Source of the DNA: Hungatella sp. UBA3048
Lineage (GTDB): Bacteria > Bacillota > Clostridia > Lachnospirales > Lachnospiraceae
Direction: 5' to 3'
DNA length: 64,000 nucleotides
NCBI GenBank assembly: GCA_002367105.1
Contig: DFCS01000050.1
Span: forward strand, 77,112-141,111
A model generated the notes under the pieces. That model was not told the DNA's origin, did not search any database, and saw only the letters and a list, made by a program, of their open reading frames with translations. The position numbers and the translations under genes are program-made. Shown here one piece after another: positions 1-9,156 of this stretch (positions are counted from its first letter, which is position 1; the number at the start of each line of letters is the position of its first letter).

Positions 1-103
1 AGGTTACTTGAGCAAGAAGCCTCACTTCTAGCATAAGCATTTGGTAGATCCCAAATGTGGTGCTAAGTGGTGGGAGTATGTCACATGGCTATAAATCATG
101 AAA

Positions 104-130
104 TTGACAATCCTATTTTAGTGCTATATT
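104..130 (+). promoter_or_regulatory. possible sigma-A promoter
   Basis: A TTGACA box at 104-109 is followed 15 bases later by TATATT at 125-130. The spacer is two bases shorter than ideal, so this is weak. It would give a leader of about 120 nt before the gene at 257. The rest of 1-256 holds no gene that I can see. Confidence 0.3.
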
Positions 131-256
131 TGATGTATGTTAAATGTAAGAGAGGCGTGTGATTTGCCGGTTGTCATTGAGTCTCTTAACGGCAAAAAGG
201 GTTTGCAGTTTTAATGAACAACCTTTTGAATAAAAGCATAGAAGGAGGAAGTTGAC

Positions 257-1339
257 ATGAGTGAAAATTTAAGTTATATAATTGGGATAATGGGATTCTC
301 ATGGGTTCTTGTATTGTTTTCTACTGCTTTAACCCCATATTTTATTCAAAAAAATATCTGCTTTGGTATTTCTATACCTGTAAGCGAATATAACGATCCT
401 AAGATAAAATTATTAAGGCGCAATTACTGCATCAGCTGTCTTGTGATTGGTTTAGTTTTGGGAATAGGAAGCACTATTTGTTATATCTGGATGCCGGCAG
501 AGCGGGCGTTATGGCTCCAGCTTACCGGTATGTTCCTTTATCTCGCGGTCAGTACTTTCTTATATTTTTTCGCGCGTTCAGAAATCAAGGCGATCAAACA
601 AGAACGTGATTGGGAGATAGATACGGAGACAGTGAAAAACATCAGTGAAAAACCGGATAAAGCCATTGGTACTGTGTGGTATCTTTTGTATCTTGTTCCG
701 ATAGCCATTGCTGTTATTGCAGCAGTGTTTAAATATCCGTCGTTATCCGGGCAAATTCCCATGCATTACAACCTTGCAGGAGAAGTGGACCGCTATGCTG
801 CAAAATCCATAGGAACATTTGCTGTGATGCCATTGATCCAAAGCTTCACTGGCCTTCTGTTTGCAGGAATCAACTTTAGCATTGGTACGTCCAGGAATCA
901 GCAAAATCACCGGAGAGCTCAGGTCTTTCACAGTATTATGAGTTTTTACTTATATGCTGTCGGATTTATGGTAATGCTGATATTTACCTGCATTCAACTT
1001 ACGATGCTATCCATAATAAATGAAAAGCTGATGATGGTTCTGCCCTTTGTCTTTCTTGCCGTTATTTTTTTGAGCTGTATTTATATTGGGGGAAAGGTCG
1101 GCCAGGGAGGAAGCCGGTTGGATATAAGGGATGATGCGGCAGGAAACAAGGTAGACGATGACCGCTATTGGCTGGGTGGTTTTCTGTATTGCAACAAAGA
1201 AGATCCATCTCTTTTTGTGGAAAAACGATTCGGAATTGGTTATACCTTAAATTTTGGTAATCCTAAAAGTCTCATAGCGATCGCTGAACTTGTAGTTTTT
1301 ATTTTGGCTATTACAGTGCTTCCATTCATGTTAGAGTAA
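257..1339 (+). CDS. DUF1648/DUF5808 multi-pass membrane protein
   Basis: A 360-residue integral membrane protein with about eight hydrophobic segments. The middle has the DUF1648 signature around residues 165-185: a proline-rich stretch ending in IPMHYN and then GEVDRY. The C-terminal section with DDRYWLGG and YNKEDPS-like residues (here CNKEDPS) matches the DUF5808 type. Members of this group (SdpI-like proteins and their relatives) sit in the membrane and are often next to a GntR-type regulator; none is visible here, although one could lie upstream of the window. An AAGGAGG site lies about 8 bases before the ATG. Function is unknown; SdpI itself is an immunity protein, but that role should not be assumed. 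Confidence 0.8.
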   Translation: MSENLSYIIGIMGFSWVLVLFSTALTPYFIQKNICFGISIPVSEYNDPKIKLLRRNYCISCLVIGLVLGIGSTICYIWMPAERALWLQLTGMFLYLAVSTFLYFFARSEIKAIKQERDWEIDTETVKNISEKPDKAIGTVWYLLYLVPIAIAVIAAVFKYPSLSGQIPMHYNLAGEVDRYAAKSIGTFAVMPLIQSFTGLLFAGINFSIGTSRNQQNHRRAQVFHSIMSFYLYAVGFMVMLIFTCIQLTMLSIINEKLMMVLPFVFLAVIFLSCIYIGGKVGQGGSRLDIRDDAAGNKVDDDRYWLGGFLYCNKEDPSLFVEKRFGIGYTLNFGNPKSLIAIAELVVFILAITVLPFMLE

Positions 1340-1404
1340 ACTGGGATGATTTAAAAAAGGTCAGGCGGTTTTTATAATTTAGGAATAGGAAAGGAGGTTT
1401 AATC

Positions 1405-1926
1405 TTGTTAGGAAATAAAATAATAGGACAGCATGAATACAATATCCGGTTATTGTCAGGCGATGATGAGATAGATGTACAAGATCTATGTGTAAGATGC
1501 TCGGACTTTTTTGAATTAAATGAGGGCAGGCCGCCTGAAAAGGCTGCAGGAAGAAGCATTCTGTTTGACTTGCCGCCGGGGAAAGCGATGAAAGACAAGT
1601 ATGTATTTGGAGTATATAAAAAGAATGTTTTAATTGCTGTAATTGATATGGTTAAAGATTATAAAGCGTCCGGAGAGTGGATAATAGGCTTACTTATGCT
1701 TGATCCAAAGGAAAGAGGAAGGAGTTTGGGAAGAAAATTACATGATTCTATAAAAGACTGGGTTCTGGAAGAACATGGCAGGGCACTAAGAATCGGGGTT
1801 TTAGAAGATAACCGCTTAGGGTATAAGTTTTGGTGCAAGATGGGATATATAGAAGTAGACAGAGTGAAAAAGACCTATGGAAATAGGGAACATACTGTAA
1901 AAGTCATGAATTTATTTCTAAAATGA
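1405..1926 (+). CDS. GNAT-family N-acetyltransferase
   Basis: A 173-residue protein with the GNAT acetyl-CoA-binding motif near residues 107-115 (ERGRSLGRKL, the R/Q-x-x-G-x-G/A pattern) and a C-terminal strand-helix with DNRLGYKFWCKMGY, typical of motif B. The start is TTG at 1405, preceded by AAAGGAGGT at the right distance; no ATG in this frame fits the family start better. The substrate cannot be told from sequence. It ends just before a strong terminator, so it is a single gene or the end of a short unit with the membrane protein at 257. Confidence 0.85.
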   Translation: MLGNKIIGQHEYNIRLLSGDDEIDVQDLCVRCSDFFELNEGRPPEKAAGRSILFDLPPGKAMKDKYVFGVYKKNVLIAVIDMVKDYKASGEWIIGLLMLDPKERGRSLGRKLHDSIKDWVLEEHGRALRIGVLEDNRLGYKFWCKMGYIEVDRVKKTYGNREHTVKVMNLFLK

Positions 1927-1927
1927 T

Positions 1928-1960
1928 CCGCTGCCCTATGCTACAGGGCAGCGGTTTTAT
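1928..1960 (+). terminator. rho-independent terminator
   Basis: A perfect 10-bp stem (1928-1937 with 1945-1954, GC rich) with a 7-nt loop is followed by TTTTAT. It closes the acetyltransferase gene and separates it from the convergent amine oxidase. Confidence 0.85.
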
Positions 1961-1990
1961 GTATGGGCTTTAGCCTGAAACGGCTTTTAC

Positions 1991-3685
1991 TCATGCCGAT
2001 GGAGTATTAAGCTGATTGTGAAACGTTTTCGCCAGCTGATTGGCGGCTTCTTTACCGGTATATAATGCCCCCTGCATCCAGCCATGTTTTGTGGATAGGT
2101 GTTCACCGGCAAAGTAGACTCTCTGATTAAATTCCGGCTTAAGCATCTCATAGGCAAATAATTTTTTCTGACCTGGAAGTGCTATAGCAAAAGCTCCACG
2201 GCTATTGGGTTGATTATCCCAAACAACAGTCTTATAGTTTTCCACAATGGAATCTAAGAATCTCCTTGGCAATCCGTGAACTTCCTCCACATTACTTCTT
2301 ATCAGTTTATATCGGGGGATTTCAGCCATATTTCCCACCCTTGTTGCATTTAAATGATAATTATAGGAAGCCACCAGTACTCCAGGTTCATCCGGCGAAC
2401 AGGAGGAAACGTCGGGGCATAGGATATGATCTCCCGGATAGAAGATGGACTGAATAGGCAGGTCAGTCTGGGAAAATCCCCCCACCATCCTTCCGTAATT
2501 GGTATCCTGCTCCCAAAAACGTTTGTTGCACATAAAAAGTGTTTTTTGTGAATTAATATAGTTAAACTCTAAAATAGCCTGCATTTTAAGGTTGCTGAAA
2601 TATGGCTTGATCTCAACCTCTCTTAGAGTGGAGTAGGGAATCGCACATACAACGTAATCAAATACATCGGCAGTTCTCCTGAGATTCCGTACATTGCGAT
2701 GAGTTAGAACAATTTGATTGTTATATGGCGACTGATAAAGGCCTATAACCGTCTGCCCAGGCTGATATTTGACCGTGCCAAGCTGAGAGGCTGGAATATC
2801 TTGATACTGAGTCGGATTATCTGCGAGAAGGGATTGGACAAAAGCATATGGCAGATTTACAATTCCGCCTTCGATGGTATAGGTGTTTCGGTAATCGAGA
2901 GTATATTCCTCTTGGGTGATTTCATCATAACTGACATTCAGCAGAGCACCGGTACCTGGGCTGACTCCTGAGATCAAGCTGATCGCCCCCTGGCTTAATC
3001 CCAGATTTTCCAGTGTCTGCCGGATGGAATAGTTTGTAAGAGTCAGATATTCCGGGGAATATTCCGGTAAAATTTGTATTAGCTCTGACCGGATTTCGGG
3101 CGGAAGCTGCATCATCAGATACAAAAATGCATAGTCATCAAGCTCTGACCAGGGAGTGCTTCTTTCCTGAGGGGTCAAATCGTATAAAGGATAAAGCATC
3201 TGTTCAATGGAATCTGATGTTCTCAAACGGGTATTATGTACGTATAAAAAGTTATTTCGCTTCCTTACGGACAGTGGAAGGGTGTTAAGGCCTAATAAAT
3301 TGACGTAATGCCAGGTGGTTTCATGAGTTACCGGAATCCTATGAGCGCCGAATTCATTGTAGTATTTGCCTTCCGGATCAAAATAATAGGTATAAACTCT
3401 TCCTCCGATTCTATTTTCATTAGCTTCCAGAATTGTAATATCGGCTCCCAGCTTACGAAGCTCGAAGGCGGCGGATAAACCGGCCAGACCTCCTCCGATG
3501 ATACCGATTTTTACCCCTTTCATTTCTCCCATCGATGCATAATTTGTGATATCCGGAGGTGGACTCAGTAAATTAACAATATATTCGTAATCTTCCGGCC
3601 GGCCCGCCGTTTCTAAAGAAGTTCGGATCATTTCGCGCCGTTGTTCATTCGTGGGGTTTATAACTTGATTTAATGGAACAGCCAT
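1991..3685 (-). CDS. flavin-containing amine oxidase family protein
   Basis: A 564-residue FAD-dependent oxidase of the monoamine oxidase / L-amino acid oxidase type. The dinucleotide-binding motif GIIGGGLAG lies near residues 61-69 and is followed by the ILEAN and GGRV segments that bind FAD. The C-terminal signature FAGEHLSTKHGWMQGA near residue 535 covers the isoalloxazine site. There is no signal peptide, so it is cytoplasmic. It would oxidise an amine or amino acid with release of ammonia and H2O2, or act as a desaturase; the substrate is not predictable. It is a lone gene, divergent from the WYL regulator at 3941, which could control it. Start ATG is preceded by a weak GAGG site. An oxygen-using enzyme is slightly odd in an apparent anaerobe. 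Confidence 0.88.
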   Translation of the reverse strand: MAVPLNQVINPTNEQRREMIRTSLETAGRPEDYEYIVNLLSPPPDITNYASMGEMKGVKIGIIGGGLAGLSAAFELRKLGADITILEANENRIGGRVYTYYFDPEGKYYNEFGAHRIPVTHETTWHYVNLLGLNTLPLSVRKRNNFLYVHNTRLRTSDSIEQMLYPLYDLTPQERSTPWSELDDYAFLYLMMQLPPEIRSELIQILPEYSPEYLTLTNYSIRQTLENLGLSQGAISLISGVSPGTGALLNVSYDEITQEEYTLDYRNTYTIEGGIVNLPYAFVQSLLADNPTQYQDIPASQLGTVKYQPGQTVIGLYQSPYNNQIVLTHRNVRNLRRTADVFDYVVCAIPYSTLREVEIKPYFSNLKMQAILEFNYINSQKTLFMCNKRFWEQDTNYGRMVGGFSQTDLPIQSIFYPGDHILCPDVSSCSPDEPGVLVASYNYHLNATRVGNMAEIPRYKLIRSNVEEVHGLPRRFLDSIVENYKTVVWDNQPNSRGAFAIALPGQKKLFAYEMLKPEFNQRVYFAGEHLSTKHGWMQGALYTGKEAANQLAKTFHNQLNTPSA

Positions 3686-3940
3686 TGATTATACCTCATA
3701 ATATCATTACAGTTTAATATATTGGAAACCTTTCGTGAATATAACAAAATAGGGGAGTCATGAGCTGCAGGCCGGCGTAATTTGGTCCTCATGGACGTGC
3801 AATAAGTCGAACGCTGCACAGAATTTCATTTTCTGATTGTAATTTTAATGCTAATTGTGTAAATTAATTACAGTAGATTAATATCTTAGGATGCAGTTCT
3901 GATAATGAATGGGAAACATAGGAAAAAATGAGGTTAAACA

Positions 3941-4903
3941 ATGTCAAAAAACGATAATATGCTGGCAATTCTCTGGATGCTGAATTCAGGGACAAAAATT
4001 ACTGCAAAACAAATAGCGGAAAGGCTGGAGATCAATATACGGACAGTTTACCGCTATATTGACTCGCTTTGTGCCAGCGGGGTACCGATCGTATCCGATA
4101 CAGGCCAGAATGGCGGATATAGCCTGCTGAATGATTTTATCAATGCGCCCTTATTTTTTGATGTTGATGAGCAAAAGGCCATTCTCCATGCAGCAGTTTT
4201 TGCAAAAGAAGCAGGATACCCTTTTAATGAAGCATTAAGCAGGGCAACGGAAAAGCTGAAACTGTATTCCAACCGGGAACAGGAACGCATTCTCAATCGC
4301 CATTTAACCGGTTTCGAAGTGATCAGCCGGGAAATCGATTCTTCAGTTAAGCCTAAATTGGTAGAAATAGAGCGGGCTGTGGCTAATGAGTATTCCGTGG
4401 AAATAGAATATCGTACAAGCCATGAAGAAAAATCCAGGCAAAGGGTAATTGATCCATACGGCGTAATTTACTGGAACAATAAATGGTATACCATTGGATT
4501 CTGCCACTTGAGAAATGAAATCCGCAGCTTTCGTGCTGAACGGATTTTACAGATAAACAGGACACAAATGACTTTTAAACGTCCGGAAGCTTTTTCCGCC
4601 AAAGAATTCTTCTTAAAGAATCTTTTGCCTGACCCGGCAAATAAGGACAGGGTGGTTTCCGTCGTGATCAGGGGCAGGGCAGAGGCTTTGGATGACTTGA
4701 GCATTCACTGGTTTTTAGGACATTATCTGAAAGAGAGGACTCCAAATCAGGCTGTCTTTTTACTTGAAGAACGAGTGATGAATGGTTATGTGCCATATTT
4801 TCTTCTATCCTATGGGAGAGCCTTTGAGATCATAGAGCCTGAGAGCCTGAAAAAAAGGCTGGCAGATATTGCTTCGGAGCTAATGGAATATTATCGAATT
4901 TAA
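3941..4903 (+). CDS. YafY-type HTH/WYL-domain transcriptional regulator
   Basis: A 320-residue regulator. Residues about 5-60 form an HTH_11 winged helix (KQIAERLEINIRTVYRYID), followed by a WYL domain at about 140-220 with NNKWYTIGFC and FRAERI, and a C-terminal WCX-like extension. WYL proteins sense small ligands and act as repressors or activators. It sits between a divergent amine oxidase and a co-directional VOC gene. A perfect palindrome at 4911-4929 just downstream is a good candidate for its operator. Confidence 0.88.
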   Translation: MSKNDNMLAILWMLNSGTKITAKQIAERLEINIRTVYRYIDSLCASGVPIVSDTGQNGGYSLLNDFINAPLFFDVDEQKAILHAAVFAKEAGYPFNEALSRATEKLKLYSNREQERILNRHLTGFEVISREIDSSVKPKLVEIERAVANEYSVEIEYRTSHEEKSRQRVIDPYGVIYWNNKWYTIGFCHLRNEIRSFRAERILQINRTQMTFKRPEAFSAKEFFLKNLLPDPANKDRVVSVVIRGRAEALDDLSIHWFLGHYLKERTPNQAVFLLEERVMNGYVPYFLLSYGRAFEIIEPESLKKRLADIASELMEYYRI

Positions 4904-4910
4904 CGATAAT

Positions 4911-4929
4911 ACTGACAGTAGCTGTCAGT
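4911..4929. promoter_or_regulatory. perfect palindrome, candidate operator of the WYL regulator
   Basis: ACTGACAG and CTGTCAGT are exact inverted 8-base arms around a 3-base spacer. A TATAAT box follows at 4940-4945 without a clear -35 hexamer, so the palindrome occupies the -35 region of the VOC gene at 4983. No U-tract follows, so it is not a terminator. Confidence 0.6.
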
Positions 4930-4982
4930 GTCGATGATATATAATGAGATAATATTGCTGATTTAAATAAGGAGGAAGAACA

Positions 4983-5498
4983 ATGGAGAAATACATGGGA
5001 GCAACAGGAGATCATACAAAAAATGGGATGCCAAATGGGTTTACATCCATAACACCATTTATCGTAGTAAATAACCCCTCAGAAGCAATTAAGTTTTATC
5101 AGTCCGTATTCCATGCAAGGGTTAAGGACAGCACGGAATTTTCCGATGAAAACGGTAATCGTATCATTGTTCATGCAGAACTGGATTTTGGAACTGGCTT
5201 TTTGCAGCTGGGAGCAGCGAATCCGGCTTATCAGCTGGTTTTGCCACCAGGGGAGGATAATGCCTGCTATTCTTTGGCAATTTATGTTTCCGATGTTGAT
5301 GAGGTGTTTGATCATGCGGTGGCAAAAGGAGCAAAAATCCGGGAGCAAGTTTCAAACTTTGTTTCAGGGGATCGGTTTGGAAGTATTCTGGATCCATTTG
5401 GAGTTAGATGGTCCGTTATGACCAGGATCGAGGATTTATCGGAAGAAGAAAGCAGCCGGAGAGTAGAAGAATGGGCGAAAAGCATGAGCAAGGAATAG
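4983..5498 (+). CDS. VOC-family (glyoxalase/bleomycin resistance-like) protein
   Basis: A 171-residue protein with one VOC beta-alpha-beta-beta-beta module pair: SITPFIVVNNPSEAIKFYQ at the N-terminal part and a second half with IYVSDVDEVFDHAVAKGAK ending in DPFGVRW. It resembles the PhnB-like branch, whose members bind a metal and a small substrate. A GGAGGAAG site precedes ATG 4983; ATG 4995 is an alternative. It follows the WYL regulator and the palindrome, which suggests regulated expression. The C-terminal 25 residues (EEESSRRVEEWAKS) are a charged helix. Confidence 0.85.
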   Translation: MEKYMGATGDHTKNGMPNGFTSITPFIVVNNPSEAIKFYQSVFHARVKDSTEFSDENGNRIIVHAELDFGTGFLQLGAANPAYQLVLPPGEDNACYSLAIYVSDVDEVFDHAVAKGAKIREQVSNFVSGDRFGSILDPFGVRWSVMTRIEDLSEEESSRRVEEWAKSMSKE

Positions 5499-5546
5499 AG
5501 TGGGGAATACAATCTTAATGTAACTTCAGTGGGAAGGGGATTAGAT

Positions 5547-6040
5547 ATGATATTTTGTGAATTCAAGCAGATCAGTAATAATGATGTGCCGGCTATGGCT
5601 GACTTATTGATATGCAGGCAAAATCTTGAGAGTAATGAATTTCCATTTTTAAGAAACAGCTGTCTCAATACAAAATATATCGAGGATTTACTTGAAAAAC
5701 TATTCATAAATAGTAAAGCAATTGGGTTAGGTGCATTTGTTAATGATGAACTCGTCGGCTATATCGTAGGACGGATAAAGATTGACCATGAAAGAGGCAT
5801 GGCATTTACCCGACCCAAATGAGAAGTGGTGTTGGAAAGAAATTAATGAATGAAGGCAGCAGGCTGATGAAAGAAAAAGGGTATCAGAGAATCATTACTG
5901 ATTGGAGGATAACCAATCTTGCCTCTTCGACATTTTGGCCTAAGTGCGGATTTAAGCCTATGGCTTACAGAATGGTTCGATATATTGATAATAATTTCAC
6001 ATGGGCAAACTTCAACAATCCAAGTTTGAAGGAGTTGTAA
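5547..6040 (+). pseudogene. frameshifted GNAT acetyltransferase
   Basis: Two overlapping frames together make one acetyltransferase. The first runs from ATG 5547 to a stop at 5820-5822 and holds the N-terminal part (through GYIVGRIKIDHERG). The second is open from 5792 to 6040 and carries the acetyl-CoA motif PTQMRSGVGKKLM and the C-terminal NLASSTFWPKCGFKP. The motif begins upstream of the only ATG of the second frame (5819), so that ATG is not a natural start. The strand that normally lies between GYIVG and the P-x-x-R motif is too short, which suggests a small deletion rather than a single-base change. Probably non-functional. Confidence 0.75.
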
Positions 6041-6104
6041 GCCAAAGACAATGTAAGATAATTATGATATGATATCAATAAATAATTAGGGGGAGGAAAC
6101 AAAA

Positions 6105-6797
6105 ATGAAAACAATTGGGTTGATTGGCGGAATGAGTTGGGAAAGCACGGTCACTTACTATAAAGTTGTGAATGAAACAGTGAAAAAAGAGCTTGGGGGA
6201 TTGCATTCAGCTAAGGTATTGTTGTATAGCGTTGATTTTTCTGAAATTGAGAAGTGCCAAGCGGACGGTGACTGGGATAAAAGTGCTGCTATTTTATCAG
6301 CAGCTGCTAAAAATCTTGAAATTGCAGGGGCGGACTTTATTGTGATCTGTACAAATACGATGCACAAGGTAGTTCCCCAGATCCAAAGTAACATTGCGAT
6401 TCCTGTTATTCATATAGCGGAGGCAACGGCAGATGAACTAAAATATCATAACATTACAAAAGTCGCATTGTTGGGTACAAAATATACCATGACTCAGGAT
6501 TTTTACAAAGACAGGTTAATTAATGCAGGAATTACGGTTCTTATCCCGGAGGAAGAGGAAATTGAAATTGTGAATGATGTGATTTATAATGAATTGTGTT
6601 TGGGTATTATTTCTGAAGCATCTAAAAATAAATATCTCAGCATAATTCGTGGCCTTGCAGAACAAGGTGCACAGGGAGTTATTCTCGGCTGTACCGAAAT
6701 CGGTCTGCTGATACAGCAAAAGGATCTGGAATTTCCAGTTTTTGATACTGCACAAATACATGCAGTTAGGGCTGCAAAGCTATCCATAGAAGAATAA
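6105..6797 (+). CDS. aspartate/glutamate racemase family protein
   Basis: A 230-residue cofactor-independent amino-acid racemase. The N-terminal IGLIGGMSWEST is characteristic of the aspartate racemase branch. The two catalytic cysteines are both present: VICTNTMH near residue 85 and ILGCTEI near residue 197. It would interconvert L- and D-aspartate or a related amino acid, for cell wall or D-amino acid signalling; the exact substrate is not certain. A GGGGGAGG site lies before the ATG. It is followed after 24 bases by a phosphoesterase gene, probably in one transcript. Confidence 0.9.
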   Translation: MKTIGLIGGMSWESTVTYYKVVNETVKKELGGLHSAKVLLYSVDFSEIEKCQADGDWDKSAAILSAAAKNLEIAGADFIVICTNTMHKVVPQIQSNIAIPVIHIAEATADELKYHNITKVALLGTKYTMTQDFYKDRLINAGITVLIPEEEEIEIVNDVIYNELCLGIISEASKNKYLSIIRGLAEQGAQGVILGCTEIGLLIQQKDLEFPVFDTAQIHAVRAAKLSIEE

Positions 6798-6821
6798 ACG
6801 CCGATATAGGAGGTAATCATA

Positions 6822-7685
6822 TTGGATCTTGCAGTACTGTCAGATATACATGGTAACTACATTGCTTTGGAAAAATGTGTGGAATACGCATTGTCAAGAG
6901 GAGTAAAAACCTTTGCTTTTTTAGGAGATTATGTTGGTGAATTGGCATATCCTGAAAAGACAATGAAAATGATTTTTGAAATGGCTGAAAAGTATAACTG
7001 CTATTTCATCAGAGGTAATAAAGAAGATTATTGGATCGATTATTATAATAATAATGAACTTGGCTGGAAAGATAAAGATTCCACAACAGGGTCTTTGCTG
7101 TATACATATCAGCATTTAGTTAAAAACGATTTGGACTTTTTTAAAGGAATGCCGATATCGCGGGATATTTCAATTAAGAATATGCCATCATTTACCATAT
7201 GCCATGGTTCTCCATATGCTGCTAACCAAAAGCTGGTGCCTAATAATGATAATGCATTAGAAACTTTAAACGCTGTAGATACGTCTATGATAGTATGCGG
7301 GCATACCCACATTCAGGCCAAATTTGAAGTTAACGGAAAAATAGTAATAAATGCTGGATCAGTCGGAGTTCCTTTGTTTAGTAATAGAAAATCTCAATTT
7401 TTAATTTTACATCAGACAGGCAAACAGTGGAAAGAAGAATTTATCAGCATTGAATATGATGTAGAAAAGGTTATAGAGGAATTACATACATCAGGACTTA
7501 ACAAACACGCACCATACTGGTGCATTGTAACAGAAAACTTATTACGAAATGGTAATATACCGCCCAGCACAGTATTAAAAAGGGCTATGGCATTATGTAA
7601 AGCTGAAACAGGTACTTGCATATGGCCAGATATTCCCGAAATGTATTGGAGACAAGCAGTAGAAGAAATTTTGGAACATAAGTAA
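6822..7685 (+). CDS. metallophosphoesterase family protein
   Basis: A 287-residue calcineurin-like phosphoesterase of the YfcE/serine-threonine phosphatase type. All metal-binding motifs are visible in order: LSDIHGN at residues 5-11, GDYVGE near 35, GNKE near 66, HGSP near 129 and CGHTHIQ near 161. The start is TTG 6822 with TAGGAGGT in front. The C-terminal 80 residues are an extra helical segment. Substrate unknown. Confidence 0.85.
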   Translation: MDLAVLSDIHGNYIALEKCVEYALSRGVKTFAFLGDYVGELAYPEKTMKMIFEMAEKYNCYFIRGNKEDYWIDYYNNNELGWKDKDSTTGSLLYTYQHLVKNDLDFFKGMPISRDISIKNMPSFTICHGSPYAANQKLVPNNDNALETLNAVDTSMIVCGHTHIQAKFEVNGKIVINAGSVGVPLFSNRKSQFLILHQTGKQWKEEFISIEYDVEKVIEELHTSGLNKHAPYWCIVTENLLRNGNIPPSTVLKRAMALCKAETGTCIWPDIPEMYWRQAVEEILEHK

Positions 7686-7756
7686 ATGAAAGCTTGATTC
7701 AACAATCATGCATTGAACGATTCAATTATACATAGAGAAAGTTGAGGGAGGAAAAA

Positions 7757-8179
7757 ATGGATATACAGATCGTATATGAAGCTCCGAAAGCCCAGGATTA
7801 CATAAGTCTTCGGTTACGTGCCGGAATGAATAATAAAGATTTGGAAAGAAGCAGAATTGCTTTAAATAATTCTTTGTTTACAGTTTCTCTGTATGATAAA
7901 GAAAAACTGATCGGTTTTGGCAGGGTAGTTGGGGATGGGGGCATCACCTACGTCGTAAGTGATATTATGGTTGATGGAGAATACCGGCGGAGAGGTTATG
8001 CGGAACAAATCATGCAGGCCATTGACCGTTACTTTGAAGAGAACACACATGAGGATAGTTATATATTTCTGATAGCAAATCGCCCTGCTGATTTACTGTA
8101 TCATAAGCATCGATTTGAATACTTGCCGGATAACAGATGTGGAATGCTTCGAAATCAGAGTAAAGAGAACAGTAATTGA
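7757..8179 (+). CDS. GNAT-family N-acetyltransferase, 3' end joined to another gene's remnant
   Basis: A 140-residue GNAT enzyme with VVSDIMVDGEYRRRGYAEQIM as the acetyl-CoA-binding core (split here as strand beta4 plus the RRRGYA loop). ATG 7757 is chosen because GGGAGG lies 6 bases ahead; an upstream TTG at 7742 has no such site. The protein reaches the usual end (CGMLRN) and then stops after a few unrelated residues, at the point where a truncated MBL gene begins in another frame. It is probably functional. Confidence 0.8.
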   Translation: MDIQIVYEAPKAQDYISLRLRAGMNNKDLERSRIALNNSLFTVSLYDKEKLIGFGRVVGDGGITYVVSDIMVDGEYRRRGYAEQIMQAIDRYFEENTHEDSYIFLIANRPADLLYHKHRFEYLPDNRCGMLRNQSKENSN

Positions 8180-8531
8180 ACATCCCCTTCTTTCAGAGAT
8201 ACAAGTGGTAACTTCCGGTCTTTCTTTTGAAGAATCCATGGAAATTGATCTGGGAGATATAACTGCGGAACTTTATCATGTGGAATCTCCTCACAGTGAG
8301 GATTGTGTCTGTATCCTGATACCTCAGGAAAGAGTATTATTCCTCGGAGATGCGGTTGGGGTTGATTATTATAACAACTGCTTCTTAGATAAAGAGAAAC
8401 TTCGTTCATTAATTACATCGATAGAAGGATTTGATTTTGATATTTGTATCATGGGACATGCCGAACCAATGAGTAAGGAAAATATCCTCCATATCATGCA
8501 TTCTCTTATGGAACGCCAGGAGAACGTATGA
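8160..8531 (+). pseudogene. N-terminally truncated MBL-fold metallohydrolase
   Basis: The frame open at 8115-8531 encodes only the C-terminal half of a metallo-beta-lactamase-fold hydrolase: LFLGDAVG carries the bridging aspartate and IMGHAEPM the final histidine ligand. The HxHxDH metal motif and everything before it are missing, and the frame starts inside the preceding acetyltransferase gene with no ribosome site. A deletion seems to have joined the two genes near 8160. Confidence 0.7.
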
Positions 8532-8540
8532 CAATCAAAG

Positions 8541-8569
8541 GCTGCATAAGTATAACTTATGCAGCTTTT
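8541..8569 (+). terminator. rho-independent terminator
   Basis: A perfect 11-bp stem (8541-8551 with 8555-8565) with a 3-nt loop is followed by TTTTG. It ends the acetyltransferase/MBL remnant unit. Confidence 0.75.
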
Positions 8570-8707
8570 GATATGGAATGTAAAGTTTATTTAAGAAAAT
8601 CGTTGCTTTGCGCAAGCTTGTTTTCATGGTATATTTAAAACGAGAAAGTAAAAAATAACAATGATCATTAAAATTACTTGATACAAATAAAAACAGGAGG
8701 TTTTACT

Positions 8708-9112
8708 ATGCTAGGTCATTATTTAATGTTTAATAGAAACTGCGAAGAGGCAATTAAAACTTATGAAAAAGCATTTAACGGTACGATTACTGAGATACGG
8801 AAATATAGTGACATGCCGCCAAATCCCGCTTTCCCTATTCCCGAAGAAAACAAAAATCTGGTTCTACATGCCCGCCTTCAGATTGATGGCATGGAAATTA
8901 TGTGTGCCGACAGTTCTGAGAAAAGTACAAAAGGCAATAATATGTATGTTTCCATTACAACCAAGGATGAGGCGCTTGTGAAAGATGCCTGGGATCTTTT
9001 AAAGCAGGAGGGTGAGATATATATGGATCTTAGCCCATCATTTTTTGCTGCATTACATGGATCCTTACAGGATAAATATGGCGTCAACTGGATGTTTACG
9101 GCTTTAAAATAG
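8708..9112 (+). CDS. VOC/PhnB-like family protein
   Basis: A 134-residue PhnB-like VOC protein. It has YLMFNRNCEEAIKTYEKAF at the N-terminus, the HARLQIDGMEIMCAD strand pair and a C-terminal DKYGVNWMF, all typical of the family once mislabelled as 3-demethylubiquinone methyltransferase. ATG 8708 has AGGAGG 8 bases upstream; the longer frame beginning at 8678 lacks a ribosome site. Single gene; exact substrate unknown. Confidence 0.85.
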   Translation: MLGHYLMFNRNCEEAIKTYEKAFNGTITEIRKYSDMPPNPAFPIPEENKNLVLHARLQIDGMEIMCADSSEKSTKGNNMYVSITTKDEALVKDAWDLLKQEGEIYMDLSPSFFAALHGSLQDKYGVNWMFTALK

Positions 9113-9156
9113 GCAGATTACTGATTTAATGAAAATAAAGGAGATCGTTTATAAAG

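Noticed and set aside
147..188. Inverted repeat TAAGAGA/TCTCTTA before the first gene
   Set aside because: Short arms with a 28-base loop and no T-run; not distinguishable from chance.
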